Positions 1-10,392 of a stretch of DNA of 64,000 bases are shown here, in pieces. Below the pieces are notes generated by a model that searched no databases, was not told where the DNA came from, and saw only the letters and a list, made by a program, of their open reading frames with translations. The stretch lies in contig JADJJK010000004.1 in the NCBI GenBank assembly GCA_016706545.1, positions 124,001 to 188,000 on the forward strand. Direction: 5' to 3'. The first letter of the stretch is position 1; the number at the start of each line of letters is the position of its first letter. Source of the stretch: Myxococcales bacterium. GTDB lineage: Bacteria > Myxococcota_A > Polyangia > Haliangiales > Haliangiaceae. The translations under genes and the position numbers were made by a program.

Positions 1-1769
<1,769 letters not shown>

Positions 1770-1902
1770 GTCGCCAGCATAGCAGCAGTCGAAAACCAAC
1801 CGGCGCGCGCGGTCGCCACCGCGTGGGCGCGCCGGGCGGGAGGCCGCCAGCGCGGCTCCGCTCGGACACTTGCCATGGGCCGTGCGAACTACCGCCCCCC
1901 CC

Positions 1903-1911
1903 TGCTATGCT
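1903..1911 (+). promoter_or_regulatory. Extended -10 box, near-leaderless start
   Basis: TGC followed by TATGCT lies 8 bases before the ATG at 1920. No Shine-Dalgarno sequence or good -35 box is visible. A start 6-7 bases downstream of the box would give an mRNA with almost no leader. Confidence 0.4.
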
Positions 1912-1919
1912 CCTCGGCG

Positions 1920-2312
1920 ATGATGCTTCGTTCGTTCGTGGAGTCCCTGCTGCCAACGCTTCTCACGAGCCTCGCGCTCGTTGGCGCGGGTTGTGATAGC
2001 GATGGCGCAGTGGAAGGAGCGCGCGGATCCTGCGCGCAGGGAGGCGCCATCGGGACCTGTCCGCAGGACATCCGCACCGCCGAGGGCGCCTGTGATCGCC
2101 TGGTGGCGTGCGCCGCCATCGCGCGTGATGCCGAGGATGAGAACGGCTTCGACTGGGGCCGTTGCGTCGAACAGCTTCAACGCATGACGCCGACCCAGGA
2201 GTCGTTTGTGATCGCGTGCATCGGCGGCTCGTCGTGTGATGACCTCAAGGTCGAGGGGTCGCCGAGCCAACCTAACGGGCGCAGCTTCTGCTTCGAGTTT
2301 GGAGATCGCTGA
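1920..2312 (+). CDS. Small cysteine-rich lipoprotein
   Basis: 130 residues. The start MMLRSFVESLL gives a signal sequence ending in the lipobox LVGAGC, so the protein should be lipidated. The mature part holds about eight further cysteines spaced through a hydrophilic domain, which suggests disulfides outside the cytoplasm. I recognise no family. An upstream in-frame ATG at 1875 would put a charged extension before the signal peptide and is less likely. The stop overlaps the next start (ATGA at 2310-2314), so the two genes are probably translationally coupled. Confidence 0.7.
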   Translation: MMLRSFVESLLPTLLTSLALVGAGCDSDGAVEGARGSCAQGGAIGTCPQDIRTAEGACDRLVACAAIARDAEDENGFDWGRCVEQLQRMTPTQESFVIACIGGSSCDDLKVEGSPSQPNGRSFCFEFGDR

Positions 2313-4270
2313 TGAACGCCACCACGAGCAAGCGCAGGCAAGGCCGAGCGCTTGGGCGAAGCTCGCTTCTGCTGATCGGCCTGGCCGCGGGGGCCTGCCC
2401 CGCGCTCACCGCGCGCGACGCGCTGGCGCAGCCGTCGATCGATGTGGCCGCCCTGGTCAAGCTGGTGGATGAGCAGCCCGCGGACATGGACCGCGCGCTC
2501 TGGAAAGAGAAGCGCCGGGAGGCGGCCAAGCGGCTGGGCACCATTCGCGACAAGCGAGCGGTGGCGGCGCTGAGCAAGCTGGCCGAGACCGAGACCTTCG
2601 ACATCATCGGCGAGATCGCCATCCAGGGGCTTGGGCAGCTCGCAGACCCAGCGGCGATCCCGGTGTTGCAGCGCATCGCGGCGGATCCCGCACGCGAGAA
2701 GGCCCAGCGCGACCTGGCGAAAAAGACGCTCGCCAAGCTGGGCGCGAGCGACAGCAGCGGCTCGTCGGGCTCTGGCTCGTCCGGCTCGGGCTCGTCAGGC
2801 TCAGGTTCGTCCGGCTCGTCGGGTTCAGGCTCGTCGGGCTCCGGCTCGGGCTCGTCGGGCTCGTCCGGCTCCGGCGCGTCGGGTGGCAGCGGGCCGCGGC
2901 ATCCGCCAGGCGGGAGCGGATCGGGTTCTGGCGGACGCCCCGCAGGTAGCGGCGCCAGCGACGGGGCCGGTGGGGCTACCGGCGCTGGCGCCACCACCGA
3001 CCCCGCTGGCGGTGGCGACGCCACCGCGCCCAGCGAGGACGTGCCTCCGGCCTCCGCCGCGATCCTCGGCGACAGCGAAGAGGTCCCCGCCGGCCCGACC
3101 TGGGCGCCGGAGGTCCTGGCTGCCACCGAGCACTTGACCCTGGCCGCAGGCTCCGCCCGCTTCGACTACGACACCGTTCGCAAGCGCCCTTCCTTCGATG
3201 GCGACGTGGCGGCTTCATACCGCCGCCGGATCGAGGAGCAGCGGCGCGCGCTGGGCTTCGGCGGCGACGCGCGGCTCATCGCAGGCTATGTCAATCCAGA
3301 TGGCGATGGCAGCAACCGTGGCGCGGTGATCTCGACCACCGCCAGCGGCGAGGCGCGCTTCTACTCTGGCGCCTTCTATGGCATCGGCCAAGCGATAGGT
3401 CGCCTGCAGCTCACCTACCTCTCGATTGACCGGGCTGATCCCAACGCCGACGATACCAAGGACGTTCGCACCTCCGCAGATCTCGAGATCGCGCTCGGAG
3501 GCGGCTGGGGGCGCGTCCTCGACGTTGGCGCGCAGCTCCGGGTGCGCCGCCTGGCGCAAGCGCTGGAGAAGAACCGCGCGCTTGGGCGCCCGATCGACGC
3601 CGAGGTGTCGCGTCAGCTCCAGTCGGCCTGGTGGGCGCTGCGCGGCACCACCAGCGCGCATCGCTTGCTCACCACCACGGTGGCCATCTTGCGCAAGGCC
3701 GGCGTCCTGCTGGGCGAGCCTGACGCTGGCTTGACGTACGAGCTGCTCGCGGTGTTGCGGGACGGTCAGCTCGTCGACCGCCAGAGCGGGCTCGACGTGT
3801 GGCTCGGCTTTGGCGAAGGGTACCTGCTCCGCGAAGACGTCCCGGGCGTCGCCTCGGGGCGTGTCGAGCAGGCGCTCGCCCGCGCGCGGTTCGGCCAGCA
3901 AGCCCAAGATGGCAAGAGCGACCTGTCCGCGACCGGCTTTGCCCGGCTCGCGCTGTTCACCGGAGATGCGCCAGCGCCCTGGGCCCTGGGGGCATCCGCG
4001 CGCGTTCGCCGCTTTGCCTACGGCGAGCATGGCGACGCGATCGGCGCGCTCGATCTTTCGGCCGAGGTTGCGCTGTCGAGCGACGATCTCGACGACAGCA
4101 ACGTCGGTCTGCGGCTTGGCGGCGAGGTCGGCTTCTCCTGGGTGATGAACCTGGCCTCTTCCATGCGGGTGGCCGGCCGGGTGGTGGATGACGCCGGCGA
4201 GCTCTCCATCATGGGGCTCGTGGAGGCGCGGTACGGCTTGCTCGATGGCGCGTTCGCCACGGCGCCCTAG
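2312..4270 (+). CDS. Exported HEAT-repeat protein with Ser-Gly linker and large C-terminal domain
   Basis: 652 residues. The signal peptide occupies about residues 1-40 (cleavage expected near ALA-Q). Residues about 50-145 hold two HEAT-like helical repeats (RAVAALSKLAE..., AAIPVLQRIAA...). A low-complexity Ser-Gly, then Gly/Ala/Pro linker runs from about 146 to 240. The remaining 400 residues alternate polar and hydrophobic positions with many Gly and aromatic residues, like a surface or outer-membrane beta-rich domain, but I recognise no family. The linker DNA is itself repetitive. It starts inside the stop codon of the preceding lipoprotein gene, so both products may act together in the envelope (inference). 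Confidence 0.65.
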   Translation: MNATTSKRRQGRALGRSSLLLIGLAAGACPALTARDALAQPSIDVAALVKLVDEQPADMDRALWKEKRREAAKRLGTIRDKRAVAALSKLAETETFDIIGEIAIQGLGQLADPAAIPVLQRIAADPAREKAQRDLAKKTLAKLGASDSSGSSGSGSSGSGSSGSGSSGSSGSGSSGSGSGSSGSSGSGASGGSGPRHPPGGSGSGSGGRPAGSGASDGAGGATGAGATTDPAGGGDATAPSEDVPPASAAILGDSEEVPAGPTWAPEVLAATEHLTLAAGSARFDYDTVRKRPSFDGDVAASYRRRIEEQRRALGFGGDARLIAGYVNPDGDGSNRGAVISTTASGEARFYSGAFYGIGQAIGRLQLTYLSIDRADPNADDTKDVRTSADLEIALGGGWGRVLDVGAQLRVRRLAQALEKNRALGRPIDAEVSRQLQSAWWALRGTTSAHRLLTTTVAILRKAGVLLGEPDAGLTYELLAVLRDGQLVDRQSGLDVWLGFGEGYLLREDVPGVASGRVEQALARARFGQQAQDGKSDLSATGFARLALFTGDAPAPWALGASARVRRFAYGEHGDAIGALDLSAEVALSSDDLDDSNVGLRLGGEVGFSWVMNLASSMRVAGRVVDDAGELSIMGLVEARYGLLDGAFATAP

Positions 4271-4282
4271 CGCTCCAACCCA

Positions 4283-4822
4283 CTAGGGCGAGGCGCTACG
4301 GCACGAGCCGCACTCGCCGAGCAGCTCGTGAAAGTGTCGGGTCAGCTCGAACCCATGACATCGAGCGACGTCGTGCTGCAGGCGCTCGATGGCCTCCAGC
4401 TCGAACTCCACGACCAGGCCGCAGCCTGTGCAGATCAGATGATCATGGTGCGGTCGCTCGAACGACGTCTCGTAGAACGTGCGCTCGCCGCTCGAGAACA
4501 GCGCTGGCTGGATGATCCCGGCTTGCACCAGCAGGGGCAGCGTCCGGTAGACCGTCGCCAGGTGAGCTCCGCGAACGTTGCGCCGCCGCAGCTCGCGAAA
4601 CACGTCATCGGCGTTGAAGTGTCGACGTATCTCCAGCACCACCAGCGCCATCTCCCGCCGGATCTTCGAGAAGCGCTGCCCCTTCTCCCGCAGCACTCGG
4701 CGAAACCTCGCGAGCGCGCGATCCGTCGAGCTCTCGACCAGGTCGCCACCTCTGCCCCCGTGGCCACTGCCAATTCCTGCCGCTACCACAACGCAGTGTT
4801 CCACGCTTCGTTCCACCCTCAT
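4283..4822 (-). CDS. Fur-family metal-dependent transcription regulator
   Basis: About 179 residues. A winged-helix segment (GQRFSKIRREMALVVLEI ... LATVYRTLPLLVQAG) is followed by the Fur dimerisation/metal domain with HHDHLICTGCG and the second cysteine pair GECGSC, typical of Fur/PerR/Zur proteins. Which metal or peroxide it senses cannot be told from sequence. The ATG at 4822 is preceded by a GGGGA purine tract and was chosen; an ATG at 4855 and GTGs at 4816, 4804 and 4789 are alternatives, and the family homology begins only near residue 35. Transcribed toward the preceding gene with a 12-base gap; its promoter would lie in the less GC-rich spacer above 4822. Confidence 0.88.
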   Translation of the reverse strand: MRVERSVEHCVVVAAGIGSGHGGRGGDLVESSTDRALARFRRVLREKGQRFSKIRREMALVVLEIRRHFNADDVFRELRRRNVRGAHLATVYRTLPLLVQAGIIQPALFSSGERTFYETSFERPHHDHLICTGCGLVVEFELEAIERLQHDVARCHGFELTRHFHELLGECGSCRSASP

Positions 4823-4855
4823 CAGATCCCCGAGTCTGCGTGGCCCTCCGCACAT

Positions 4856-5584
4856 GGGTCAAGCATCAAACGAAAGTCACGGCACAATATATGAGTGAGA
4901 GAGCGGCTGTCTGAGCAGAAAGCGTTGTCAACGACCCATTCATTCGAGCTTCGAATATGCAGAGGTCCGGCCACCGCCCGAATCGCGCTCATATTTGTAC
5001 GAATTGATACCGTAATCGGCTGTCCGTTGCCCAATTCGCAGAATTGTTCAACCTGTGCCTTCAATTACACATCAATCAACCTCGCGGGGAGCTCCTCTTG
5101 ATTGGACAGGCACAATATCCAACAAGCTCTCCGCGATCAGCAGGCCCAGTATTGGCGAGCGTGATGAGATCCAAATAGTCGAGTCCATATTGCATCTCAC
5201 TTCGAACGTGCGATCCGTGGACAGCGAATCTCGCCAAGCGATGTTGCCATTGCACACCACGCCAAGTCATGCGGAGAACTCGACGCACCGATGTGTCAGA
5301 ATGTCCCTGCAGCGAAGTGCCAGCGCCGTTGACAAGGCGGCGGCGGATCGCAGCACGGCGCGCGCCTGCGACGCGAGGCGCCGCTCCCAGCCCGCTCCTC
5401 AAGGCGCTCACCGGGTGGGCGCCTCGCGCCTCGGCCCTAAACCGGCCATCTTCCCCATGTCGAGGGTACCGCCACGCGACAGATGGGCCTGACAGCTTGC
5501 GGGCCCGAGGTCACAGCGGTAGAACCCGTGCAACTGCGCGGGCCTGCGCCGCCAGCCCAAGGCGTCTCTCACCAAGGCAAGACC
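4856..5584. other. Long less GC-rich spacer without a convincing gene
   Basis: About 730 bases between the fur-like gene and mdh. From about 4870 to 5300 it is clearly richer in A and T than anything else in the window. Short open frames on both strands (plus 4895-5101; minus 5072-5260, 5076-5411 and 4822-5064) give peptides with no recognisable motif, poor start context and codon use unlike the neighbours. It presumably contains the divergent promoters of fur and mdh and may include the remnant of an acquired element. Confidence 0.5.
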
Positions 5585-6532
5585 ATGATCAAGCGTCCGA
5601 AGATCGCAATCGTCGGTGCCGGCGGCAACGTCGGTGCTGCTGTCGCCCAGTGGGCCGTGCAAAAGGAGCTCGGCGACCTCGTCCTCATCGACCTCAAGGC
5701 CCAGGCCGCCGAAGGCCGTGCCCTCGACCTGACCCAGGCAGGACCATGGGAAGGCTTCAACAGCACGTCGTTTCGAGCGACCGACAAAGCCGAGGACATG
5801 GCGGACGCCGACGTGGTCGTGATGACCGCAGGCGTCCCACGCAAACCGGGTCAGTCGCGCGAAGAGCTCATCAACATCAACGCCGGCATCGTTCGGGACA
5901 TCTGCGCGAACGTCAAGAAGTACGCTCCCAACTCGATCTTGATCGTCGTGTCGAACCCGCTGGATGCGATGGTGTTCGTCGCCAAGCAGGTCACCGGCTT
6001 TCCGCGCGAACGGGTGATCGGCTCGGCCGGCGTGCTCGACAGCGCGCGGTTTCGCACCTACCTGGCGATGGCGGCGGGGGTGTCCGTGGAAGACGTGCAG
6101 GCCATCGTGCTGGGCGCGCACACCGACAAGGACATGGTGCCGATCGTTTCGACCGCGATGATCGGCAATGTTCCGCTCACCAAGATGCTGTCCGCTGAAA
6201 AGATCTCCGAAGTCGTGGAGAACACCAAGAAGGGCGGAGCCACCCTCACCGCGCTCATCGGGACCTCGGCGTGGTTGGCGCCAGGCGCCGGTACGTGCCT
6301 CATGGTGGAAGCCATCGTGAGGAACCAAGGCCGCGTCTTGCCGTGCTCCGTGGAGCTGCAGGGGGAGTTTGGGGTCACGGGCGCGTTCGTAGGCGTTCCG
6401 GTCAAGCTGTCCGCCAAGGGCGCGGAGCAGGTCTTCGAGTTCGAGCTCTCGGCGTCCGAGAAAGAGGCCTTCACCAAGTCGGTCGCGGCCAACACCGAAC
6501 TCATGACCATCGCGCGTGGATTCCTGACCTAG
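5585..6532 (+). CDS. mdh: Malate dehydrogenase
   Basis: 315 residues, the usual length for the LDH-like bacterial MDH. It interconverts malate and oxaloacetate with NAD in the TCA cycle. The Rossmann loop GAGGNVG lies at residues 9-15, followed by an acidic residue at the end of strand 2 (VLIDLK) typical of NAD preference. The substrate loop contains RKPGQSR, followed by IVVSNPLD and the catalytic histidine in GAHTDKDMVP. The start ATGATCAAGCGT is preceded by an AAGG tract; an upstream GTG at 5483 would add 34 unconserved residues. An MDH rather than LDH assignment rests on RKPGQSR and overall similarity. It ends in a perfect inverted repeat shared with the convergent gene. Confidence 0.95.
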   Translation: MIKRPKIAIVGAGGNVGAAVAQWAVQKELGDLVLIDLKAQAAEGRALDLTQAGPWEGFNSTSFRATDKAEDMADADVVVMTAGVPRKPGQSREELININAGIVRDICANVKKYAPNSILIVVSNPLDAMVFVAKQVTGFPRERVIGSAGVLDSARFRTYLAMAAGVSVEDVQAIVLGAHTDKDMVPIVSTAMIGNVPLTKMLSAEKISEVVENTKKGGATLTALIGTSAWLAPGAGTCLMVEAIVRNQGRVLPCSVELQGEFGVTGAFVGVPVKLSAKGAEQVFEFELSASEKEAFTKSVAANTELMTIARGFLT

Positions 6533-6553
6533 GCGTGGTGTCAGACACCACGC
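6533..6553. terminator. Perfect inverted repeat between convergent mdh and ProRS-like gene
   Basis: GCGTGGTG-TCAGA-CACCACGC forms an 8 bp stem with a 5-base loop (nominally 10 bp with a 1-base loop). It starts immediately after the mdh stop and spans the stop codon of the opposing gene. There is no U-tract on either strand, so it may be a bidirectional 3'-end stabiliser or a Rho-aided terminator. The core GGTGTCAGACACC is also reminiscent of REP-type palindromes. Confidence 0.5.
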
Positions 6554-8280
6554 TCCCGGCCCCCGACCTGCACAGCCCGCTCCTTGGCCACGCGCTCGGC
6601 GAGCCCCTCGATGGGCAAGAGCTCGCTGGTCCCTGCGCGACGCACGCGCCACTCGACCTTCCCCTCGGCCAGGCCCTTCTTGCCGACCGCGACGGACAGC
6701 GGGATCCCCCAGAGTTCCACGTCCTTGAACTTCGAGCCAGCGCGCTCGTCGCGGTCGTCGAGTAGCACGTGCAGGCCCGCGGCGGACAGGGCGGTCGCGA
6801 CCGCCGCCGCGGCCTCGAGCACCTCCGGCTCCTTGCCCAGCACCAGCACGGCAGCGCCAAAAGGGGCGATGGGCCATGGCAGCAAAGGACCGGCTTCGTC
6901 GTGATGTCGATCCATCGCCGCGGCCAGGATGCGCTCGATCTCCAGGCTGGCGCTGGTCATGGTCAGCGCCGTCTGCTGGCCGCTCACGGAGAGCACCCTC
7001 GCCCTCATCGGCTCGGACAGTCGGGTGGCGTGCGGTGTCACCCGGCCAAGCTCCAGCGCCGCGAACCTCTCCGTTTCGCCGCCACATCGCGCGCAGCGGT
7101 CGGTGGCCTGCGCCTGGCGTAGCTCGATCAGGCTGCCGTGCGGCAGCAGGTCTCGACGCACATCGACGCCTCGCAGGTGAAAGCCATCTTGGTTGGCGCC
7201 GGTCACCATGTCGCGCGCGCTGTCCAGGTCGCGATCGACAAACAGCGGCGCGGCGACGAACCCAACCGCGCCCAGCGAGCCCGCGCTGGCGCCCATGAGT
7301 TGCCGGATCTCGTCAGGGCGAGCTGGCCTCACCCAGCTCGCTGCGCTGGCCGTGGCCAGCTTGGGCTCGGCCAGCACGTGATCACCGCGCACCACCGCGA
7401 CCACCGGGCCGCGCGAGCTCAGATAGACCAGGGTCTTTAGCTGTCGCGCTGCCGGCACGCCATGGGGCGGGGCCACCAGCGCCTCGATGGTGAGCGCGCC
7501 GGGCGTGGCAAACTTCTCGAGTCCAGGCGATCCACTGGCGGTGGCGAGCGCGGCGGGCTCGTCGGATTCCGGAGTCGGCGGTGGCTCGGTCCTGGGCACC
7601 AAGGCCACGTCCTCGAGCGCGACGCTCTCGCACCCAAGGCAGCGCGTCACGTGCGCGTCGCCAGCGTCGGCTCGAACGAGGAACGCCGTGGCCCCGTCCA
7701 AGCTAGCCTGCGCCTCGACAACAGGCAGAGACAGGCGAGCGAACAGGCGTGAGCACGCCTGCCGCAGCGCGCGCGCCTGTTCGCCGCCGTCGGCAAGATC
7801 AAACGCGCAGGCGTCGAGCCGCGTCCGTTCGCGCAGGCGCAAGAAGCCAGCGCGCGGCCGCGCTTCGTCGCAAAGCGATCGCTGCAGCGTGTACCAGAGC
7901 TGTGGGAGCTGACGATACGAGCGCAGCTCGTCACGTGCCAGGGCGGTGAGCAGCGACAGCACCGTGACATCGAGATCCTCTGTCGGTCTGCGATCCGCCG
8001 CGCGTACGGCGCCCGGATCAAGGCCCGGGTCCGACGATGACGGCGTGGGCACTCGAAGCTCCTGGCCGCCCAGGGCCTCGAACTCGGCGCGCACCAGCGC
8101 CTCCAGCTTGGACAGGACGCGGGCGCCAAGCGGCAGGACATGGTACCGGCCGGCGCTGACCTGGCGGATGAACCCGCCGCGCAAGAGCAGGCGATGTGAG
8201 GCTAGCTGGGCCTCCGCCGGCGCCTCCTTGAGCGTGGGCAAGTGGAGCCGCGACGCGCGCACCACGGCCCCCGGGTTCAC
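6541..8280 (-). CDS. Prolyl-tRNA synthetase paralogue with degenerate synthetic site and retained editing domain
   Basis: 579 residues with the full bacterial ProRS layout. Motif 1 region is good (about 35-78: VSAGRYHVLPLGARVL). The proline-binding THEE of the family aligns with TVLS (106-109). The invariant motif 2 FRDE reads LCDE with Cys at 137. The glycine-rich motif 3 (GxGxxR) reads TSASLEIER (about 441-449). By contrast the INS editing domain keeps LKTLVY (Lys about 281) and GANQDGFHL (His about 366), and the anticodon domain keeps DDRDERAGSKFKDVELWGIP. It therefore probably cannot activate proline but could bind tRNA-Pro and hydrolyse mischarged tRNA (inference). The GTG start overlaps the trpA stop (GTGA), making it the last gene of the trp operon. 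A genuine proS must exist elsewhere. Confidence 0.85.
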   Translation of the reverse strand: MNPGAVVRASRLHLPTLKEAPAEAQLASHRLLLRGGFIRQVSAGRYHVLPLGARVLSKLEALVRAEFEALGGQELRVPTPSSSDPGLDPGAVRAADRRPTEDLDVTVLSLLTALARDELRSYRQLPQLWYTLQRSLCDEARPRAGFLRLRERTRLDACAFDLADGGEQARALRQACSRLFARLSLPVVEAQASLDGATAFLVRADAGDAHVTRCLGCESVALEDVALVPRTEPPPTPESDEPAALATASGSPGLEKFATPGALTIEALVAPPHGVPAARQLKTLVYLSSRGPVVAVVRGDHVLAEPKLATASAASWVRPARPDEIRQLMGASAGSLGAVGFVAAPLFVDRDLDSARDMVTGANQDGFHLRGVDVRRDLLPHGSLIELRQAQATDRCARCGGETERFAALELGRVTPHATRLSEPMRARVLSVSGQQTALTMTSASLEIERILAAAMDRHHDEAGPLLPWPIAPFGAAVLVLGKEPEVLEAAAAVATALSAAGLHVLLDDRDERAGSKFKDVELWGIPLSVAVGKKGLAEGKVEWRVRRAGTSELLPIEGLAERVAKERAVQVGGRERGV

Positions 8281-9110
8281 CGGCGCACCGCGGCTCGCAG
8301 GAGGCTCACCAGCTTGGCGACGCGCGCCGGCGCGCCGGCTGGATCGCCGTCGGCGATCTCATCCACCAGCGCCGAGCCCACCACCACGCCGTCGGCGAGC
8401 TGGGCCATGGCCGCGGCCTGAGCCGGCGTTCGGATGCCAAAGCCCACCGCCACCGGCGCCGCGGTGGCGGCGCGGATCTCGTCGATGCGCTGCGGGGACA
8501 CCGCGGCCTTGGCCGCCGCGCCGGTGACCCCGGTCATCGAGATGTAGTACACAAAAGGCGCGGCCAGCGGCGCGACTCGCGCGATGCGCGCCGCCGTCGA
8601 GGTGGGCGCGACCAGCGGGATCACCGCGATGTGGTGCTGAGCCAGGGGCGCCGCCAGCTCGCCGAGCTCTTCGAGGGGCAGGTCCACGGTGAGCACGGCG
8701 TCGACCCCGGAGGCCGCGGCCCGCGCGGCGAACGCCTCGGCCCCCATCACGAAGATCGGGTTGTAGTAGCCAAAGAGCACCACCGGGATGGTGTGGCCAC
8801 GGCGGCGCAGCTCGGCGACCGCGGAGAGCGCCTGGGACAGCCCAGCACCGGCGTCCAGCGCCCGCGCCATGGCGGCCTGGATGGAGGGGCCATCCGCGCT
8901 GGGGTCGGAGAACGGCACGCCGAGCTCGATCACGTCCGAGCCGGCGGCGATCACCGCCTCGAGCACGTCCATCGATCCGGCGAGGCTCGGATCGCCGTAG
9001 GTCAGGTACGTCACCAGCGCGGCGCGACCCTCTGCGCGCGCCGCGGCGAAGGCGTCCGCCACGCGCCCCCCCGAACGAGCAGAAGGGGCGGACTCTCGGT
9101 TTGCGATCAT
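8277..9110 (-). CDS. trpA: Tryptophan synthase alpha chain
   Basis: 277 residues, normal length. It cleaves indole-3-glycerol phosphate to indole and glyceraldehyde 3-phosphate, passing indole to TrpB. The catalytic Glu lies in VIELGVPFSDPSADGPSIQ, the catalytic Asp in AVLTVDLPLEE, and the phosphate-binding loops GVTGA and GFGIRTPAQ are present. The start ATG overlaps the trpB stop (ATGA at 9107-9110), and its stop overlaps the start of the ProRS-like gene. Confidence 0.97.
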   Translation of the reverse strand: MIANRESAPSARSGGRVADAFAAARAEGRAALVTYLTYGDPSLAGSMDVLEAVIAAGSDVIELGVPFSDPSADGPSIQAAMARALDAGAGLSQALSAVAELRRRGHTIPVVLFGYYNPIFVMGAEAFAARAAASGVDAVLTVDLPLEELGELAAPLAQHHIAVIPLVAPTSTAARIARVAPLAAPFVYYISMTGVTGAAAKAAVSPQRIDEIRAATAAPVAVGFGIRTPAQAAAMAQLADGVVVGSALVDEIADGDPAGAPARVAKLVSLLRAAVRR

Positions 9111-10390
9111 GACCGGCTCCTCTCATCGGTAGCTGGCGCGGTCGTCAGCTCCGCCTCACCCTGGCGCGCCTCGGCGCGGCGGCGGGCGATGGTGACCATG
9201 TCCTTGTCGCCGCGCCCCGACAGATTGACGATGACGCGACCGCGGCGCTCGCCCTGGCGCACGGCCGCGGCGACCTCGGGCAGCGCGGCGATGGCGTGCG
9301 CGGTCTCCAGCGCGCACAGGATGCCCTCGGTGCGGGCCAAGAGCTCGATGGCGGCGAGCGCCTGATCATCGGTGCGCGACAGGTACTGGGCCCTGCCCTG
9401 CTCCTTCCAGTGCGAGTGCTCGGGCCCCACGCCTGGATAGTCGAGGCCGGCGCTGATGGAGTGGGCGTGCGCGATCTGGCCGAGCTGCGCTTCGCTGTCG
9501 TGAGTGAGGACGTAGCTCTTGCTGCCGTGCAACACCCCCACCCGGCCGGCGCCCAGGGTGGCGGCGTGCCGCCCGGTGGCGATGCCCTGCCCCGCCGCCT
9601 CGACGCCGTAGAAGCGAACCGAGAGATCCTCGACGAACGGCGCGAACAACCCGGCGGCGTTGGAGCCGCCGCCGACGCACGCGATCAACGCATCGGGCAA
9701 CCCGCCGACCTGCTCGCGGAACTGCTGCCGCGCCTCGTGGCCGATCACGGCTTGCAGCTCGCGCACCATCCACGGGTACGGATGCGGGCCAGCCACCGAG
9801 CCGATGAGGTAGAACGTGGAGTCCACGTTGGTGACCCAGTCGCGCAGCGCCTCGTTCATCGCGTCCTTGAGCGTGGCGGTGCCGCCGTGCACCGGGCGCA
9901 CGGTGGCGCCCAGGAGGCGCATGCGCTCCACGTTGAGCGCCTGCCGCTCCACGTCCTGGGCCCCCATGTACACCTCACACGGCAGCTCGAACAGCGCCGC
10001 GACGGTGGCGGTGGCCACGCCGTGCTGGCCTGCGCCGGTCTCGGCGATGAGCCGGGTCTTGCCCATGCGCCGCGCCAGGATGGCCTGGCCGATGCAGTTG
10101 TTGATCTTGTGCGCGCCGGTGTGGTTGAGGTCTTCGCGCTTGAGATAGACCTCCGCGCCCACCGCGTCGGACAGACGGCGCGCGTGATACAGGCGAGAGG
10201 GCCGGCCGACGTAGGTCTCGAGCAGGTGGTAGACCTCGTCCCAGTACGCCTCGCTGGCGCTGTGCTGGCGCCAGGCCGCTTCCAGCTCCTCCAGCGCAGG
10301 CATGAGCGTTTCAGCGACGTACTGGCCGCCGAAGGAGCCAAAGCGGCCCCCTGGAGCTGGCGATTGACCGCGGAGCGAGGCAGGACGCAT
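9107..10390 (-). CDS. trpB: Tryptophan synthase beta chain
   Basis: 427 residues. PLP enzyme that condenses indole with serine to tryptophan. The PLP lysine sits in HTGAHKINN, the phosphate loop is GGGSNA, and the catalytic Glu region is ETGAGQHG, all as in TrpB1. The N-terminus (GRFGSFGGQYVAETLMPAL) is canonical, so the ATG at 10390 is secure. The C-terminal about 20 residues are an unconserved polar tail. Two bases separate it from trpF upstream, and it overlaps trpA. Confidence 0.97.
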   Translation of the reverse strand: MRPASLRGQSPAPGGRFGSFGGQYVAETLMPALEELEAAWRQHSASEAYWDEVYHLLETYVGRPSRLYHARRLSDAVGAEVYLKREDLNHTGAHKINNCIGQAILARRMGKTRLIAETGAGQHGVATATVAALFELPCEVYMGAQDVERQALNVERMRLLGATVRPVHGGTATLKDAMNEALRDWVTNVDSTFYLIGSVAGPHPYPWMVRELQAVIGHEARQQFREQVGGLPDALIACVGGGSNAAGLFAPFVEDLSVRFYGVEAAGQGIATGRHAATLGAGRVGVLHGSKSYVLTHDSEAQLGQIAHAHSISAGLDYPGVGPEHSHWKEQGRAQYLSRTDDQALAAIELLARTEGILCALETAHAIAALPEVAAAVRQGERRGRVIVNLSGRGDKDMVTIARRRAEARQGEAELTTAPATDERSRS

Positions 10391-10392
10391 GT

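Noticed and set aside
5055..5492. 145-codon open frame before mdh
   Set aside because: No motif, Arg/Ser/Ala-biased shadow at the 3' part and no ribosome site; runs out of frame into mdh.
5408..7087. 559-codon minus-strand open frame across mdh
   Set aside because: No domain, starts inside the ProRS-like gene and opposes all of mdh, which has intact catalytic motifs.
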